From JAGNHN01 sp964590645 (GTDB taxonomy: Bacteria; Bacteroidota; Bacteroidia; Bacteroidales; JAGNHN01), in NCBI GenBank assembly GCA_964590645.1, contig CAZPYJ010000013.1:40202-104201 (forward strand): a stretch of DNA of 64,000 nt, read 5' to 3'. Under the pieces are notes generated by a model. The model searched no databases. It saw only the letters and a list, made by a program, of their open reading frames with translations, and was not told where the DNA came from. Shown here piece by piece: positions 17,496-25,390 of the stretch. How positions within the stretch are numbered: position 1 is the first letter of the stretch; each line of letters opens with the position of its first letter. The position numbers were made by a program, and so were the translations under genes.

Positions 17496-18471
17496 GTGCA
17501 GTAAAAACCACGGAAGCAAGCCTCAGGATCGGCACTTCCTTTCCCTTCCTGAAACCACACTCAGCAAGGCCCTTCAGGTTTGCATCCTGATGCGATGGCC
17601 GAACCTGCTCATCATCTTTTTCGGTTTTCTGCTGATTTACCTGGCGATGGACAACATCCAGCATCCGGCTCACTCCTTCAGCATTCCTAATCTTAGCCTG
17701 ATTGTTTCCGCAGCAAGTCTAAGCCTGGCCGCAGCCTGGGGGTATGTGATCAATGACCTCAGGGATGTGCAGGCAGACCGGATCAACCGGAGAAAACGTC
17801 CGCTGGTCACCAATGAGCTTAGTCTGGCACAAGGCCAAAAGACAGCAACAAGGCTGCTTTATCTCACGCTTGGAATAGCGCTGGCCGCAGGCTTGCTGCT
17901 CAACAACATCCTCTTCTCCCTGCTTATTCTTGTCGTCCTTGTCACTGAATATCTTTACACCTTCCAAACCAGGCACCTGCCGCTGATCGGCAGCCTGCTC
18001 ACCGCCCTGCTGGTAAGCAGTACCGTAGCGCTTCCCGCCTGGCTCTATCATTCTCAGTATGGAAACCTGCCCTTTTGGGAGAGTCCGTATGCCTGGCCCG
18101 TTTGGTTTTTTGGCGTCTTTGCCTTTCTGACCACCCTGACAAGGGAACAGGCCAAAGACCTGGAAGACATTGCCGGGGACAAATACTGTGCTTATGCCAG
18201 TCTCCCCCTTCTGATCGGTGTTGCCCGGGCCAGAAAAGTGCTTAGAACAATGCTCTTGCTGAACTTTCTGCTCATCCTTGGCCTGATCCCATTGCTGCTC
18301 TTGCATCAATACACCGCTTTGGCAATGTATGCCGCCACTGTGCTTTGCCTACCTTTGCTGTGGTTGCTTATTCGTTTTCCTGAGGCTTCCCGCAGAAAAT
18401 ATCCACTCTCGGTATCTGCCACGCTGAAAGGAATAATGGTTCTCGGTTTGATCGCTGCGCTATGGCTGTAA
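17467..18471 (+). CDS. UbiA family prenyltransferase
   Basis: A 334-residue membrane protein with about eight or nine hydrophobic helices. Both aspartate-rich metal/diphosphate motifs of the UbiA superfamily are present: NDLRDVQADRINRRKRPLV after helix 2 and TREQAKDLEDIAGDK after helix 6. Such enzymes transfer a prenyl chain to an acceptor in the membrane. Bacteroidota copies in this neighbourhood are usually labelled geranylgeranylglycerol-phosphate geranylgeranyltransferase, but the acceptor cannot be read from sequence; a quinone or polyprenyl-lipid product is equally possible. The start at 17467 overlaps the KdsC-like gene by 29 bases; ATG 17488 or 17590 are alternatives, the last one directly at helix 1 (MRWPNLLII). 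Confidence 0.87.
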   Translation: MKQPIPGMFECSKNHGSKPQDRHFLSLPETTLSKALQVCILMRWPNLLIIFFGFLLIYLAMDNIQHPAHSFSIPNLSLIVSAASLSLAAAWGYVINDLRDVQADRINRRKRPLVTNELSLAQGQKTATRLLYLTLGIALAAGLLLNNILFSLLILVVLVTEYLYTFQTRHLPLIGSLLTALLVSSTVALPAWLYHSQYGNLPFWESPYAWPVWFFGVFAFLTTLTREQAKDLEDIAGDKYCAYASLPLLIGVARARKVLRTMLLLNFLLILGLIPLLLLHQYTALAMYAATVLCLPLLWLLIRFPEASRRKYPLSVSATLKGIMVLGLIAALWL

Positions 18472-18476
18472 CATTG

Positions 18477-19058
18477 ATGCAAAAATTTGAAAAAAGGGAA
18501 CTCATTCTGGTCTCTGCTTCCCCCCGACGCAGAAAACTGCTGGAAGAGATGGGGTTCAACTTTAAGACAGACACCGTGGATACAGGGGAGGCCGTTCCTG
18601 CCGGGCTTCCGCCTGGTGAAGTGGCTGAGCACCTGGCAAAGGAAAAAGCCGATGCTTATGCCCGACGCCTTCCCCCTGACAATGCCCTTTGGATTACTGC
18701 AGATACCATCGTAGTGCTGGAGAATGAAATTCTGAATAAGCCCGGAGATCGAAATGAAGCCATTGCAATGCTGAAAAAGCTCTCCGGAAAAACCCACCAG
18801 GTAATTACCGGTGTTTGCATAATGGACAAGCGCAGGCATCACAGCTTCCAGGCTGTCTCCTTTGTGCAGTTCAAATCAATGCGAGAAGAAGAGATCGCCT
18901 GTTATGTAGATGAATATGCCCCCTACGATAAAGCCGGGGCCTATGGCATACAGGAATGGATCGGATTAACAGGCATCTCCCGGATTGAAGGTTCATTTTA
19001 TAATGTTATGGGGCTTCCCACCTGCAAACTTTGGGAAGCCCTGCATCACTTTATCTGA
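18477..19058 (+). CDS. maf: Maf-like nucleoside triphosphate pyrophosphatase
   Basis: Maf proteins hydrolyse dTTP, UTP or modified nucleotides to monophosphates and are linked to septation arrest and nucleotide-pool cleaning. The 193-residue protein shows the family's N-terminal SASPRRRKLLEEMG, the acidic ADTIVVLENEILNKP strand-turn, the GKTHQVITGVCI region and the C-terminal DKAGAYGIQEW and GSFYNVMGLP motifs. The pattern suggests the YhdE-type dTTP/UTP pyrophosphatase branch. I chose ATG 18477, 5 bases after the UbiA stop, which fits the usual family start; an ATG at 18462 inside ubiA would add five residues. Last gene of the DUF2520 run. Confidence 0.92.
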   Translation: MQKFEKRELILVSASPRRRKLLEEMGFNFKTDTVDTGEAVPAGLPPGEVAEHLAKEKADAYARRLPPDNALWITADTIVVLENEILNKPGDRNEAIAMLKKLSGKTHQVITGVCIMDKRRHHSFQAVSFVQFKSMREEEIACYVDEYAPYDKAGAYGIQEWIGLTGISRIEGSFYNVMGLPTCKLWEALHHFI

Positions 19059-19102
19059 AGAAAACTGACTTGAAATTGCCTTTCCTCCCTTTCTTTTTCC
19101 GC

Positions 19103-19110
19103 TATCTTTG
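19103..19110 (+). promoter_or_regulatory. -7 box of gcvP
   Basis: TATCTTTG, a perfect TAnnTTTG, lies 41 bases before the gcvP ATG in the 93-base gap after maf. A TTG at 19076 is too far for a standard -33 element. Confidence 0.5.
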
Positions 19111-19151
19111 CGCCGAAAACGCATTCAGTCAATATAGATACTAAACCTTCT

Positions 19152-22016
19152 ATGATCACCAACAATTTTATCAGCAGGCACAATGGACCGCGCAACCACC
19201 AGGTGCAGGAAATGCTGGACAGGATTGGCGCTCCTTCTATGGATACCCTTATCAACCAGACTATTCCGGTTAACATTCGGCGTTACAAGGATCTCGACAT
19301 CGGTCCGGGGATGAACGAATACGAACTCATACACCACTTGAAGGGTATCGCCTCAAAGAACAGGATATACAAAACTTTCATCGGGATGGGCTATTATGAT
19401 ACCATCCTTCCGGGTGTCATCCAGCGCAATGTGTTGGAAAATCCGGGTTGGTATACTGCCTATACTCCTTATCAGGCTGAGATCAGCCAGGGTCGCCTGG
19501 AGGCCTTGCTCAATTTCCAGACAATGGTGTCTGAGCTGACCGCCCTGCCGATGGCCAATGCCTCTCTGTTGGACGAAGGCACGGCCGCTGCTGAAGCAAT
19601 GGTGATGTTTTTCAGGGCAAGGTCCAGGGCTGCCGTGAAAGCCGGAGCGAACCGTTTTATCGTGTCAAAAAACACCTTTCCGCAAACCATCGATATTCTG
19701 GAAACCCGCGCCCTGCCTTTGGGCATTGATCTGGTTGTGGAAGACCCTGAGAACCTGCACATTGACGAGCAAGTCTTTGGCATCCTGATCCAGTTTCCGG
19801 ATCAGTTTGGGAAGGTTTATGACCGCCGGAACATCGTGGAACAAGCCAAAGAAAAGGGTGCCTTTGTAGCAGTGGCAGCCGATCTGCTCAGCCTCACCCT
19901 CCTCAGTCCACCGGGCGAATGGGGTGCCGATGTCGTGCTTGGATCATCACAACGTTTTGGCATCCCGATGGGATTTGGCGGACCGCACGCCGCCTTTTTT
20001 GCTGCCAAAGAAGACTTTAAGCGCCATCTGCCCGGCCGCATCATCGGGATCTCCGTGGATCGTAAAGGCAATCCTGCACTCAGGATGGCCCTGCAAACCC
20101 GCGAGCAGCATATCAAAAGGGAAAGAGCCACTTCCAATATCTGCACTGCCCAGGCCCTACTGGCCTCTATGGCCGGGATGTACGCCGTCTATCACGGTCC
20201 CGAAGGCCTCAAAGAAATCGCCCGGCATATCCATATCCTCGCTTCCGTCCTGCGCCAGGAAGCCCTTAAGTTCGGGATTCAGGAAGAAAATGTGCATTTC
20301 TTCGATACCCTGAAATTCCGTTTCCCTTCTGCGGAAATGGTGGAAAAGATGAAGGAAGGCGCCTTGAAGAAAGAGATGAACTTCCGATACATCGATGCGA
20401 AAACCATCGGGATCAGTATCGATGAGACCACCACACTGGAGCATATCAATGCCATCCTGGAGTTGATGGCTATGGCCACAGACACCCCCTTTTCAAGTTT
20501 TATCTGCGATCCGGAAATATGCGGAAAACTGAATTGCATTCCTGATGGCCTGCAGCGCCAGTCGGAATACCTGCAACAGGATGTCTTCAATACTTATCAC
20601 AGCGAAACGGAAATGATGCGCTACCTGAAGTTGTTGGAGAACCGCGACCTGGCGCTGAACCGTTCGATGATCCCTTTGGGGAGCTGTACAATGAAACTGA
20701 ATGCAGCCGTAGAGCTGTTTGCCCTGAGCTGGCCCGAGTTTGGCAGCATCCATCCTTTTGTACCGGCAGATCAGGCAGAAGGCTATCATCAGCTGATCGA
20801 AGGACTCGAGAGAGACCTTTGTGAAATCACCGATTTTGCAGCAATCAGCTTTCAGCCTAATTCCGGTGCCGCCGGAGAATACACCGGACTGATGGTGATC
20901 AGAGAATTCCACCGCAGTCGTGGCAACGGACACCGCAACATCTGCCTTATCCCCTCCTCGGCCCACGGCACCAATCCGGCCAGTGCAGTGATGGCCGGGA
21001 TGGAAGTGATCATCGTGAAATGCGATGAAGCCGGCAATATTGATGTGGACGACCTGCGCGAGAAAACGGAAGTCCACAAAGACAATCTGGCAGCCCTGAT
21101 GGTAACCTATCCCTCTACACACGGAGTGTTTGAAGAAGAGATCTGTGAGATAATGGACATTATTCATCAGGCAGGTGGACAGGTGTATATGGACGGGGCC
21201 AATATGAATGCCCAGGTAGGTTTAACCAGTCCGGGACTCATCGGTGCCGATGTGTGTCATCTCAATCTTCATAAAACTTTTGCCATCCCTCACGGGGGTG
21301 GCGGGCCGGGAGTAGGGCCAATTGGCGTGGCCAGGCATCTGGTTCCTTTCCTGCCATCCCATCCGGTTGTGACCACTGGCGGAGAGCAGGGGATCAAAGC
21401 CATTGCTGCGGCTCCTTTTGGCAGTGCTTTCATCCTGACCATCTCCTATGCCTACATCAAACTGCTGGGGGGAGAAGGACTCACAGAGGCCACGAAGATG
21501 GCTATACTCAATGCCAATTATCTGAAGAAAAAACTCGAAGGGCATTACGAAATCCTGTACACAGGAAAAAATGGATTCAATGCCCACGAAATGATCATCG
21601 ATTGCAATATGTTTCATCGAACAGCCGGAGTGGATGTGATCGATATTGCCAAACGACTGATGGATTATGGCTTCCACGCCCCAACGGTGGCCTTTCCGGT
21701 ACCTGGCACCCTGATGGTGGAACCCACCGAGAGCGAACCCCTTTCAGAACTGGACAGGTTCTGTGAGGCAATGATCTCCATCCGTCAGGAAATCAGGCAA
21801 ATGGAGGCTGGCAAAGCTGACCGGGAGAATAACCTGCTGAAGAATGCCCCCCATACGGTTTGTATGATCAGCGATGATAAGTGGAACTTTCCATACAGCC
21901 GTGAAGAGGCTGCTTTCCCGCTCAGCTGCAGCAAGGGCGATAAATACTGGACTCCGGTCACCCGCATCGATGATGCCTATGGTGACCGTAACCTGATGTG
22001 CTGTATCCAGGAATAG
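19152..22016 (+). CDS. gcvP: Glycine dehydrogenase (decarboxylating), P protein
   Basis: GcvP decarboxylates glycine with PLP and passes the aminomethyl group to the lipoyl arm of H protein. At 954 residues it is the fused, single-chain form containing the GcvPA-like (1 to about 450) and GcvPB-like (about 470-954) halves. The cofactor lysine is K708 in LNLHKTFAIPHGGGGPG. Other landmarks are the N-terminal FIGMGYYDTILP and YTPYQAEISQGRLEAL, and SMIPLGSCTMKLN with FQPNSGAAGEYTGL in the second half. Genes for the T and H proteins are not in the window; lpdA (6060-7451) could supply the L protein. It is transcribed alone from its own promoter. Confidence 0.97.
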   Translation: MITNNFISRHNGPRNHQVQEMLDRIGAPSMDTLINQTIPVNIRRYKDLDIGPGMNEYELIHHLKGIASKNRIYKTFIGMGYYDTILPGVIQRNVLENPGWYTAYTPYQAEISQGRLEALLNFQTMVSELTALPMANASLLDEGTAAAEAMVMFFRARSRAAVKAGANRFIVSKNTFPQTIDILETRALPLGIDLVVEDPENLHIDEQVFGILIQFPDQFGKVYDRRNIVEQAKEKGAFVAVAADLLSLTLLSPPGEWGADVVLGSSQRFGIPMGFGGPHAAFFAAKEDFKRHLPGRIIGISVDRKGNPALRMALQTREQHIKRERATSNICTAQALLASMAGMYAVYHGPEGLKEIARHIHILASVLRQEALKFGIQEENVHFFDTLKFRFPSAEMVEKMKEGALKKEMNFRYIDAKTIGISIDETTTLEHINAILELMAMATDTPFSSFICDPEICGKLNCIPDGLQRQSEYLQQDVFNTYHSETEMMRYLKLLENRDLALNRSMIPLGSCTMKLNAAVELFALSWPEFGSIHPFVPADQAEGYHQLIEGLERDLCEITDFAAISFQPNSGAAGEYTGLMVIREFHRSRGNGHRNICLIPSSAHGTNPASAVMAGMEVIIVKCDEAGNIDVDDLREKTEVHKDNLAALMVTYPSTHGVFEEEICEIMDIIHQAGGQVYMDGANMNAQVGLTSPGLIGADVCHLNLHKTFAIPHGGGGPGVGPIGVARHLVPFLPSHPVVTTGGEQGIKAIAAAPFGSAFILTISYAYIKLLGGEGLTEATKMAILNANYLKKKLEGHYEILYTGKNGFNAHEMIIDCNMFHRTAGVDVIDIAKRLMDYGFHAPTVAFPVPGTLMVEPTESEPLSELDRFCEAMISIRQEIRQMEAGKADRENNLLKNAPHTVCMISDDKWNFPYSREEAAFPLSCSKGDKYWTPVTRIDDAYGDRNLMCCIQE

Positions 22017-22061
22017 CGAAGATAATGCGGTAAGACGGATGTACTCCGATTTGCCCGAATG

Positions 22062-22904
22062 CTACGACTGTGTGGAAAAGATCAGGACATCCTGAAAATC
22101 CACGCAGTCTTCTTTTTTCCTCCCCGACCAGTAGCCATAATGGATGCTTTCAAGCTTCAGTCCCTGATTATGGATGCTTTGAAGCAGCGGCTTTTCACGA
22201 TAGGCCACATTGGCTTCCTTTACTTTAGGATCCATCAGCAGATAATCCCCCTTGTCGTGGACAAACTTCAAACCCTCAAAGGCATCCATCCTTTGCTTCG
22301 TTTCTTCATTCATAACAAAAAAGGTAGACAGACATCTTCCGCCCGGTTTCAGCACACGGGCGATCTCTCCCAGGTAATTTTCCACATCCTCAGGAAGCAT
22401 ATGGGTAAAAACCGAAAACAGAAAGACAACATCAAACTGCCCTGACTCATAAGGAAAAGCGAAGTGGCTGGCCTTGTTACGGGTTTGAAGGTTGTACAGG
22501 TCATTTCTCAAATGGATATGCCTGAATTGAAAGCGCGGGTGGGCTGAGGATATTTTTTTTTTGCACCATTGGATGGCTGAACGGACAATATCAAAGCCTT
22601 CATAGGAGCCTTCGTCGTTCAGGTAGCCAGTCAGAGGGACAGCCAAACGCCCGATACCGCATCCTATATCCAATACCCTGTGGTAGGGCTTCAATCCGGC
22701 ATAATCGATTAATTGTTGCATCAGTCGTTCTCCCTGCTGCCGAAAATCACCATAGCCGATAAAAACCCTTCCCCTGGGTGGAATCATCGGATCACGGCGT
22801 CCGCTCAGGGTATCCCGCAGATCGGCCGGATAATAATACACCCTTCTTGCCCATCGCCTTAGCTGAGGTCCCATCAAATAATAAAGCTTGCGTTTGTCTA
22901 TCAT
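22062..22904 (-). CDS. SAM-dependent class I methyltransferase
   Basis: The 280-residue product has the Rossmann methyltransferase motifs: VLDIGCGIGRLAVPL (SAM-binding motif I, about residues 80-95), a following YEGFDIVRSAIQWCKKK acidic strand, FDVVFLFSVFTHMLPEDV and ARVLKPGGRCLSTFFVMN. The N-terminal ~50 residues are basic and proline-rich (WARRVYYYPADLRDTLSGR). The C-terminal part lacks a known substrate domain, so the target is unknown. Start ATG 22904 (MIDKRKLYYLMG) was chosen over a longer reading frame whose extra 54 residues overlap the divergent gene's promoter. It is divergent from the repeat protein at 23054 and convergent with gcvP. Confidence 0.82.
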   Translation of the reverse strand: MIDKRKLYYLMGPQLRRWARRVYYYPADLRDTLSGRRDPMIPPRGRVFIGYGDFRQQGERLMQQLIDYAGLKPYHRVLDIGCGIGRLAVPLTGYLNDEGSYEGFDIVRSAIQWCKKKISSAHPRFQFRHIHLRNDLYNLQTRNKASHFAFPYESGQFDVVFLFSVFTHMLPEDVENYLGEIARVLKPGGRCLSTFFVMNEETKQRMDAFEGLKFVHDKGDYLLMDPKVKEANVAYREKPLLQSIHNQGLKLESIHYGYWSGRKKEDCVDFQDVLIFSTQS

Positions 22905-22981
22905 TGCAAGGGATATAAAAACCGGCTGCAAGATACGGCAGCTTAAGGAGATCCGGCAGCAGAATAAAATGAAAAGCAAAT

Positions 22982-23013
22982 TTTGCAAAATCCCCTCAAC
23001 TTGCTTATTATTG
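22982..23013 (+). promoter_or_regulatory. Promoter of the repeat surface protein
   Basis: TTTG (22982-22985) and TATTATTG (23006-23013) are 20 bases apart, the spacing expected for Bacteroidota -33/-7 elements; the -7 box has one mismatch. The ATG at 23054 follows after 40 bases. Confidence 0.55.
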
Positions 23014-23053
23014 CTTTTCCAAAGCCTGAACCAACCAAAACCTGCATACCTCA

Positions 23054-24781
23054 ATGAAAAAGACAAGCCTGCTCATCCTTTTGCTGGGGATCGTGATTAC
23101 CCTTCCTGCCCAGCAAATGCTCAAGCACGAAAAACGCCGCTACACAGCACCCGATGGAAAGCTCTACATTAACAAAGAGCTGCCTGTGTATCTCTTCTTA
23201 TCCGTAACACCGGATATAAAGGATGGGATTAAGCTGGAAAGTGAGGCCACAAATGCGTACGCCAATCCATTCTATCTGGATACAGAAGGACTGAATACCA
23301 TAAGAACACCTTCTGCTGTAGATCCGGAAACCCGTCAGAATGTGGTACCGGTGAGGGATATCATATTTGAAGTATATGCCGATGGGATTGCCCCATCCAC
23401 CTCTTCTTCTTTCACCGGAGCTCCGCGCTACACATCCGGCAATACTATCTATTACGGAAAAAACCTCACAGTGAGTCTGACAAGTAAAGATGCGGTCTCA
23501 GGGGTGGAGCAGACCTATTATTCCATCAATAAAGAAGCTTACCAGAAATACAATGCTTCACTGAGTATGAACAAGGAAGGGCAGCAGTTCCTGCAGTATT
23601 ATGCCGCCGACTTCACCGGTAATGCCGAGAATCCCAATGTAAGAGAATTCGTGGTGGATCTAAGTGCACCAAAAACCACTTATGCCACCACTTCCCCGAA
23701 AAAACAGGATATTCTTTCGCCCAAAGCCACAATCTCCCTTTCCTCTACTGATAATCTTGCCGGGGTAAGAAATACCAATTATGCCTTCGACGATGGCACG
23801 GAAAGACGGTACGCAAGTGTACTCGGCCTTGCCTGGTTGACCGATGGTGACCATACCCTGTATTACTATTCTGTAGATAATGTGGACAATACAGAATCCA
23901 GGAATGCCTATAAATTCTATCTGGATAAGACCCCTCCTGTTGTAAGTTATGAGATCAGAGGCGATCAGTATCAGGGAACCTACACTTATGTAAGCAACAG
24001 AACAAAGATCAACCTGAGTGCCACCGACAACAAAGCCGGAGTGGAAGATATCCTTTACCGCATAGACGGGGGTGGCGAGCAGACTTTCGGCCAGGATTTC
24101 CCTATCCCAGACCGCAAGGGCACCCACAATGTTGCATACTGGGCCACCGACCAGGTTACCAACCGCGCCGCAAATAAAAACCTCAGGGTTTATATGGACA
24201 ATGTGGCCCCAACCACTGCCATCAGCTATGGCAGTCCGCAGTTCTTTGACCGCGACACTCTCTTTGTCACCTCCAACACCAGGGTAACGTTGACTCCGCG
24301 GGATGCAGAGTCAGGGGTGAAAACGACCAACTACATCATAGATGGGGCAGGAAGCAGTACCTATAATGCCCCCTTCACCCTGGCAAAGGAGGGAATGCGC
24401 AAAATCTCTTTCACCACAACAGACAATGTTAACAATAAGGAAACCGAAAAGTCGAGCGAGGTATATGTGGATAATACCCCCCCTGTGATCTATGCCAACT
24501 TCAGCATCAAACCGATAGGGAAGACCTCAAACGGGCTGGATGTATATCCCAATTATACGCGTCTGTACATCGGTGCCACCGATAAAAAGGTGGGAACAGG
24601 AAAGATCCAGTACAGTATGAATGGAGCCGCTTTCGTGGATTATTCCAGTCCTTACACCCTGGATGTGTCAGAGTTGGATCGCTTCCAGGAACAAAAGGAA
24701 TACACTGTTGTCATTAAAGCCATTGATAAGCTGGGCAATGAATCTGAGAAAACGATCACGTTTTTTGTAGGGAAGGAATAA
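23054..24781 (+). CDS. Secreted protein with five OmpL47/Ig-like repeats
   Basis: The 575-residue protein has a signal peptide (MKKTSLLILLLGIVITLPAQ) and no lipobox. After an N-terminal segment (to about 115) come five ~90-residue beta-sandwich repeats beginning near residues 115, 208, 298, 389 and 480. Each contains a version of D-x-x-SGV-x-x-x-x-Y-x-I, an aromatic PF- or SL-type strand, a hydrophobic-Y-x-x-x-D-x-x-x-N-x-E segment (YYSVDNVDNTES, YWATDQVTNRAANK, FTTTDNVNNKETE, IKAIDKLGNESE) and ends in DKTPP, DNVAP or DNTPP. This is the pattern of OmpL47-type or bacterial Ig-like domains. It is probably cell-surface or periplasmic; no catalytic motif is seen and its role is unknown. A strong terminator follows. 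Confidence 0.8.
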   Translation: MKKTSLLILLLGIVITLPAQQMLKHEKRRYTAPDGKLYINKELPVYLFLSVTPDIKDGIKLESEATNAYANPFYLDTEGLNTIRTPSAVDPETRQNVVPVRDIIFEVYADGIAPSTSSSFTGAPRYTSGNTIYYGKNLTVSLTSKDAVSGVEQTYYSINKEAYQKYNASLSMNKEGQQFLQYYAADFTGNAENPNVREFVVDLSAPKTTYATTSPKKQDILSPKATISLSSTDNLAGVRNTNYAFDDGTERRYASVLGLAWLTDGDHTLYYYSVDNVDNTESRNAYKFYLDKTPPVVSYEIRGDQYQGTYTYVSNRTKINLSATDNKAGVEDILYRIDGGGEQTFGQDFPIPDRKGTHNVAYWATDQVTNRAANKNLRVYMDNVAPTTAISYGSPQFFDRDTLFVTSNTRVTLTPRDAESGVKTTNYIIDGAGSSTYNAPFTLAKEGMRKISFTTTDNVNNKETEKSSEVYVDNTPPVIYANFSIKPIGKTSNGLDVYPNYTRLYIGATDKKVGTGKIQYSMNGAAFVDYSSPYTLDVSELDRFQEQKEYTVVIKAIDKLGNESEKTITFFVGKE

Positions 24782-24801
24782 GCTCAGAAGCCGCAAGTGA
24801 A

Positions 24802-24825
24802 GCCCCGCCAGCGCGGGGCTTTTTT
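24802..24825 (+). terminator. Rho-independent terminator, possibly shared by convergent genes
   Basis: A perfect 7-bp stem GCCCCGC / GCGGGGC with a 4-base loop is followed by six T. It lies between the convergent genes 23054-24781 and 24826-25182; only the plus side has the T run. Confidence 0.88.
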
Positions 24826-25182
24826 CTAATCCAGGCCGGCTTCCTCCCTCCGCTTTTTCGGCAGGGACTGAACCACCAGCATATAACTCAGGTCGATCAG
24901 CTCATAAACCAACTTATCCGGAAGTCCCTGATCTATCATCAATGCATTCCAATGCTGCTTATTCATATGGTAGGCTGGGATGATCGCCGGATAATGCTCG
25001 CGCAGGGAAATGGCCCGGTCAGGTTCGCACTTGAGGCTGATGCGCAGGTCGGGTTTGTCGGTGGGAACAAGTGCAAACATTTTTCCGGCTACCTTAAAGA
25101 CAAGGGTCACTTCGTCAAAAGGGAATTCTTCTGTGACCGCTGCTTTGGAAATACAATAGTCGCGTAGGGCTTCGATATGCAT
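24826..25182 (-). CDS. MmcQ/YjbR family protein
   Basis: This 118-residue cytoplasmic protein has the compact alpha/beta CyaY-like fold of the MmcQ/YjbR family: an N-terminal helix (IEALRDYCIS) leading to FPFDEVTLVFKVAGKMFAL, a polar strand LRISLKCEPDRAISLREHY, the conserved HMNKQHWNALMI segment and a C-terminal helix ending in KKRREEAG. The family is described as DNA-binding by structural similarity, but a biochemical function has not been established. Length is normal. It is a single gene. A -7-like TATTATTG lies 22 bases upstream on the minus strand (25205-25212). Confidence 0.9.
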   Translation of the reverse strand: MHIEALRDYCISKAAVTEEFPFDEVTLVFKVAGKMFALVPTDKPDLRISLKCEPDRAISLREHYPAIIPAYHMNKQHWNALMIDQGLPDKLVYELIDLSYMLVVQSLPKKRREEAGLD

Positions 25183-25237
25183 AAAGCAGGTTTTGAATGA
25201 ACTGCAATAATATGCAAATACTTCATTGGAAGAGAGT

Positions 25238-25308
25238 GGCCCCGAGCGTAGTCGGGGGGACCGGTGGCAATATGGCGGGCCCCGAGCGTAGTCGAGGGGA
25301 CCGGTGGC
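25238..25308 (+). repeat. Two tandem palindromic units, 31 bp each at 40-bp period
   Basis: Copies at 25238-25268 and 25278-25308 differ by one base and are separated by nine bases. The core is CCCCGAGCGTAGTCGGGG in the first copy, a hairpin with a perfect CCCCGA/TCGGGG stem; the second has an extra A in the stem. The core CYGAGC...AGTCGAR links them to the repeat at 10546-10588. They lie upstream of the carboxyltransferase promoter. Confidence 0.75.
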
Positions 25309-25329
25309 GAAAGAAATCAGGATATTCCT

Positions 25330-25337
25330 TATTTTTG
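25330..25337 (+). promoter_or_regulatory. -7 box of the carboxyltransferase gene
   Basis: TATTTTTG is a perfect TAnnTTTG; it lies 53 bases before the ATG at 25391 and just after the tandem palindromes. It rules against a longer start at 25304. Confidence 0.5.
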
Positions 25338-25390
25338 TATGTTTGCCCGGCTTTTATGCGGCAGAATTGGTCGAACCAAAACCAGAACCT

